Shown here: piece after piece, positions 62,353 through 64,000 of the stretch | Layout: each line of letters begins with the position of its first letter | Numbering within the stretch: position 1 is the stretch's first letter | Assembly (NCBI RefSeq): GCF_003854275.1 | Contig: NZ_QTQP01000025.1 | Coordinates: forward strand, 52,788-116,787 | DNA from: Burkholderia sp. Bp8963 | GTDB lineage: Bacteria > Pseudomonadota > Gammaproteobacteria > Burkholderiales > Burkholderiaceae | DNA: 64,000 nucleotides | Reading direction: 5' to 3' | Made by a program: the position numbers and the translations under genes | Notes under the pieces: generated by a model | The model's database searches: none | Told to the model about the DNA's origin: nothing | What the model saw: the letters and a program-made list of their open reading frames with translations, nothing else

Positions 62353-63570
62353 TCACCGCTTGCGGTGGATGTCGTGCGTCACGAAGCCCGAGTCGTTCGT
62401 GGGCAACGCGAGGCCGTCCTTGACGGCGAGCGTCTTGCGGATGTCCGACAGACCTGCGGACCAGTGGTCGCGCATCGTCGACAGACCGAACTGATAGTCC
62501 TTGTAGTGATGCTCGTAGGCCTTCTGCTGGTAGATCAGGTGCTGGATGTTGTACTTCTTGCCGCACGACATCGCATCCGCCTCGATGCACCACGGGTCGG
62601 TCTTGCGCTGCTCTTCCGGCACCTGGTCGAGCACCTGCCGCAGGATGTTGCGATATCGCTGTTCGCGCTGCAGCGTGTCGGTGACGAAACGCGTGCGGCT
62701 CGAATACTGGACATCCTTCGTGCGCTCGGCAACGTCAGCCATCGTGCGCGGCAGCGGCCCGCGCGCGCTCCACAGGTCGACCTGGAACGCGAGCGTGTCG
62801 CGGCGCGGACGCGCGCGCAGCACTTCCATCAGCGGCGTGTTCGACACGACGCCGCCATCCCAGTAGTACTCGCCTTCGATTTCGACCGGCGGGAACGCGG
62901 GCGGCAGCGCGCCCGACGCCATGAAGTGCTCCGGCTCAAGGCGCGTGTGCGTGTTGTCGAAGTACACGAAGTTGCCGGTGCCGACGTTGACCGCGCCGAC
63001 CGACACGCGCGTCTCGCCCGAGTTGATCCGGTCGAAATCGCACAGCTTCAGCAGTGTCGCGCGCAGCGCGGACGTGTCGTACCAGCTGACCTTCTCCGGA
63101 TGATCGGAGATGCCCGGCAGCGGCGGCGGGAAGCGCGGCGCGAAGAAGCCCTGCTGGCCCTGCATCATCGCGCTGGCGGCCTGCGACGCGGTGAAGAACG
63201 TGCGGATCTGGTCGATGCTGTTGAACAGCGCAAATTCGAACGCGGCCGGTATCGCAGGAAAGAATGCCGGCTGGCAGATCGTTTCCCAGAACTGGCGCAG
63301 CCGCTCGACGCGATGCTCGGGCGCGTTGCCGGCGATCAGCGCGGTGTTGAGCGCGCCGATCGAGATGCCCGCGATCCAGTCGAGCGGGATGCCCGCCTCG
63401 TGCAAGCCTTCGAACACGCCGGCCTGATACGCGCCGAGCGCGCCGCCACCCTGCAGCACGAGCGCGATCGTCTCGTAGGGCAGCGTGCGCGCGGGGGCCG
63501 GCGCGCCGGCCTCGTGATGCAGGTCCGCCGCATCGACGGCCTGCTTTTCGGTGCGGGCGTGCGGCTTCAT
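62353..63570 (-). CDS. Patatin-like phospholipase
   Basis: A 405-residue patatin-domain protein: oxyanion motif [14 protein letters not shown], nucleophile in [11 protein letters not shown], and the catalytic Asp in [11 protein letters not shown], forming the Ser-Asp dyad. A C-terminal extension of unknown fold follows. Its ATG overlaps the stop of the 3-hydroxybutyrate dehydrogenase gene (ATGA), and patatin proteins of this kind are regularly paired with that enzyme in polyhydroxybutyrate breakdown. Confidence 0.88.
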   Translation of the reverse strand: MKPHARTEKQAVDAADLHHEAGAPAPARTLPYETIALVLQGGGALGAYQAGVFEGLHEAGIPLDWIAGISIGALNTALIAGNAPEHRVERLRQFWETICQPAFFPAIPAAFEFALFNSIDQIRTFFTASQAASAMMQGQQGFFAPRFPPPLPGISDHPEKVSWYDTSALRATLLKLCDFDRINSGETRVSVGAVNVGTGNFVYFDNTHTRLEPEHFMASGALPPAFPPVEIEGEYYWDGGVVSNTPLMEVLRARPRRDTLAFQVDLWSARGPLPRTMADVAERTKDVQYSSRTRFVTDTLQREQRYRNILRQVLDQVPEEQRKTDPWCIEADAMSCGKKYNIQHLIYQQKAYEHHYKDYQFGLSTMRDHWSAGLSDIRKTLAVKDGLALPTNDSGFVTHDIHRKR

Positions 63571-64000
63571 TGCATGAACCAGCCGTGGCTGACGACGAAC
63601 GACTGGCCGGTCAGCGCGGCGCTCGGGAACGCCGACAGGAACAGCACCGTCTGCGCGACGTCCTGCACCGTCGTGAACACGCCGTCGACCGTGTTGCCGA
63701 GCATCACCTTCTTTACCACTTCCTCTTCGCTGATGCCGAGCTCCTTCGCCTGTTCCGGAATCTGCTTGTCGACGAGCGGCGTGCGCACGAAGCCCGGACA
63801 CACCACGTGCGAACGCACGTTGTGCTTCGCGCCCTCCTTCGCCAGCACGCGCGCGAGGCCGAGCAGCCCGTGCTTCGCGGTCACGTAGGCCGACTTCAGC
63901 GGCGACGCTTCGTGCGAGTGCACCGAGCCCATGTAGATCACGACACCGCCGCGATCGTCCTTGTACATGTGCTTGAGCGCGGCCTTCGTCGTCAGGAACG
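63567..64000 (-). CDS. 3-hydroxybutyrate dehydrogenase, partial
   Basis: The C-terminal half of a short-chain dehydrogenase; the gene continues past the right edge. The catalytic pair is Tyr and Lys in [15 protein letters not shown], preceded by the Ser-containing [12 protein letters not shown]. The rest ([36 protein letters not shown]) matches D-3-hydroxybutyrate dehydrogenase, which oxidises the monomer released from polyhydroxybutyrate to acetoacetate. It is translationally coupled to the patatin gene downstream. Confidence 0.88.
   Translation of the reverse strand, partial: FLTTKAALKHMYKDDRGGVVIYMGSVHSHEASPLKSAYVTAKHGLLGLARVLAKEGAKHNVRSHVVCPGFVRTPLVDKQIPEQAKELGISEEEVVKKVMLGNTVDGVFTTVQDVAQTVLFLSAFPSAALTGQSFVVSHGWFMQ

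Overview
The window is GC-rich (roughly two-thirds G+C by eye) betaproteobacterial DNA that I read as the replication-origin region of the second chromosome of a Burkholderia, most likely a Burkholderia cepacia complex member. The evidence is a plasmid-type initiator gene next to a long iteron array, a dedicated parA-parB pair with five GTTTATGCGCATAAAC-type parS palindromes (the motif reported for chromosome 2 of B. cenocepacia), and flanking core metabolism (glycolate, hopanoid, threonine and polyhydroxybutyrate genes). The genus call is recognition from memory, not a database result.

Layout. 1-5.5 kb: L-arabinose import (araG partial, araF) and two enzymes of the non-phosphorylating arabinose pathway, with a divergent LysR regulator. 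5.5-7.0 kb: a nitronate monooxygenase-type flavoenzyme with an extra C-terminal domain. 7.2-14.8 kb: a complete glycolate locus, glcC divergent from glcDEF-glcG-glcB, with two identical GntR-type operators and a strong terminator. 15-19 kb: a Cache-GGDEF cyclase and a Cache histidine kinase/LuxR regulator pair. 19-28.6 kb: hopanoid genes (hpnM, hpnN, a mlaA-like lipoprotein, hpnG, shc, hpnE, hpnD), covering squalene formation, cyclisation, side-chain processing and export; hpnC is not present. 28.8-35 kb: a small unknown, an esterase-like hydrolase, a response regulator/CheC-type/PAS-GGDEF operon and a hybrid histidine kinase. 35-36.5 kb: an IS110-family element with a long 3' non-coding end, followed by a 101-bp palindromic repeat. 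36.7-38.9 kb: FMN reductase, ECF sigma factor with a zinc-finger anti-sigma, and an ArsC-like protein.

39-47.5 kb is the origin and partition block: four parS sites, parA, a fifth parS overlapping the parB ribosome-binding region, parB, the Rep_3-type initiator on the opposite strand, about 20 same-orientation iterons (42.98-44.33 kb), an AT-rich segment, a KfrA-like coiled-coil protein with a zinc ribbon, a tyrosine-recombinase-fold protein that has lost most catalytic residues, and a small unknown. Seven further iteron-like copies, all in the reverse orientation, sit in gene-free gaps at 45.9, 50.9, 52.5 and 55.0 kb. I consider these outlying copies the most interesting signal in the window.

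47.6-55 kb: XRE-cupin regulator divergent from kbl-tdh (threonine to glycine), a TetR regulator with a DUF1348 protein, and tartrate dehydrogenase divergent from a LysR regulator. 55.2-61.8 kb: an ABC importer of unknown substrate with a HAD phosphatase, divergent from a GntR/UTRA regulator and a TIM-barrel protein, with repeated ACTAGT-centred operators. 61.8-64 kb: a membrane protein, then a patatin-like phospholipase overlapping a 3-hydroxybutyrate dehydrogenase that runs off the window end. No tRNA, rRNA or CRISPR array was seen.
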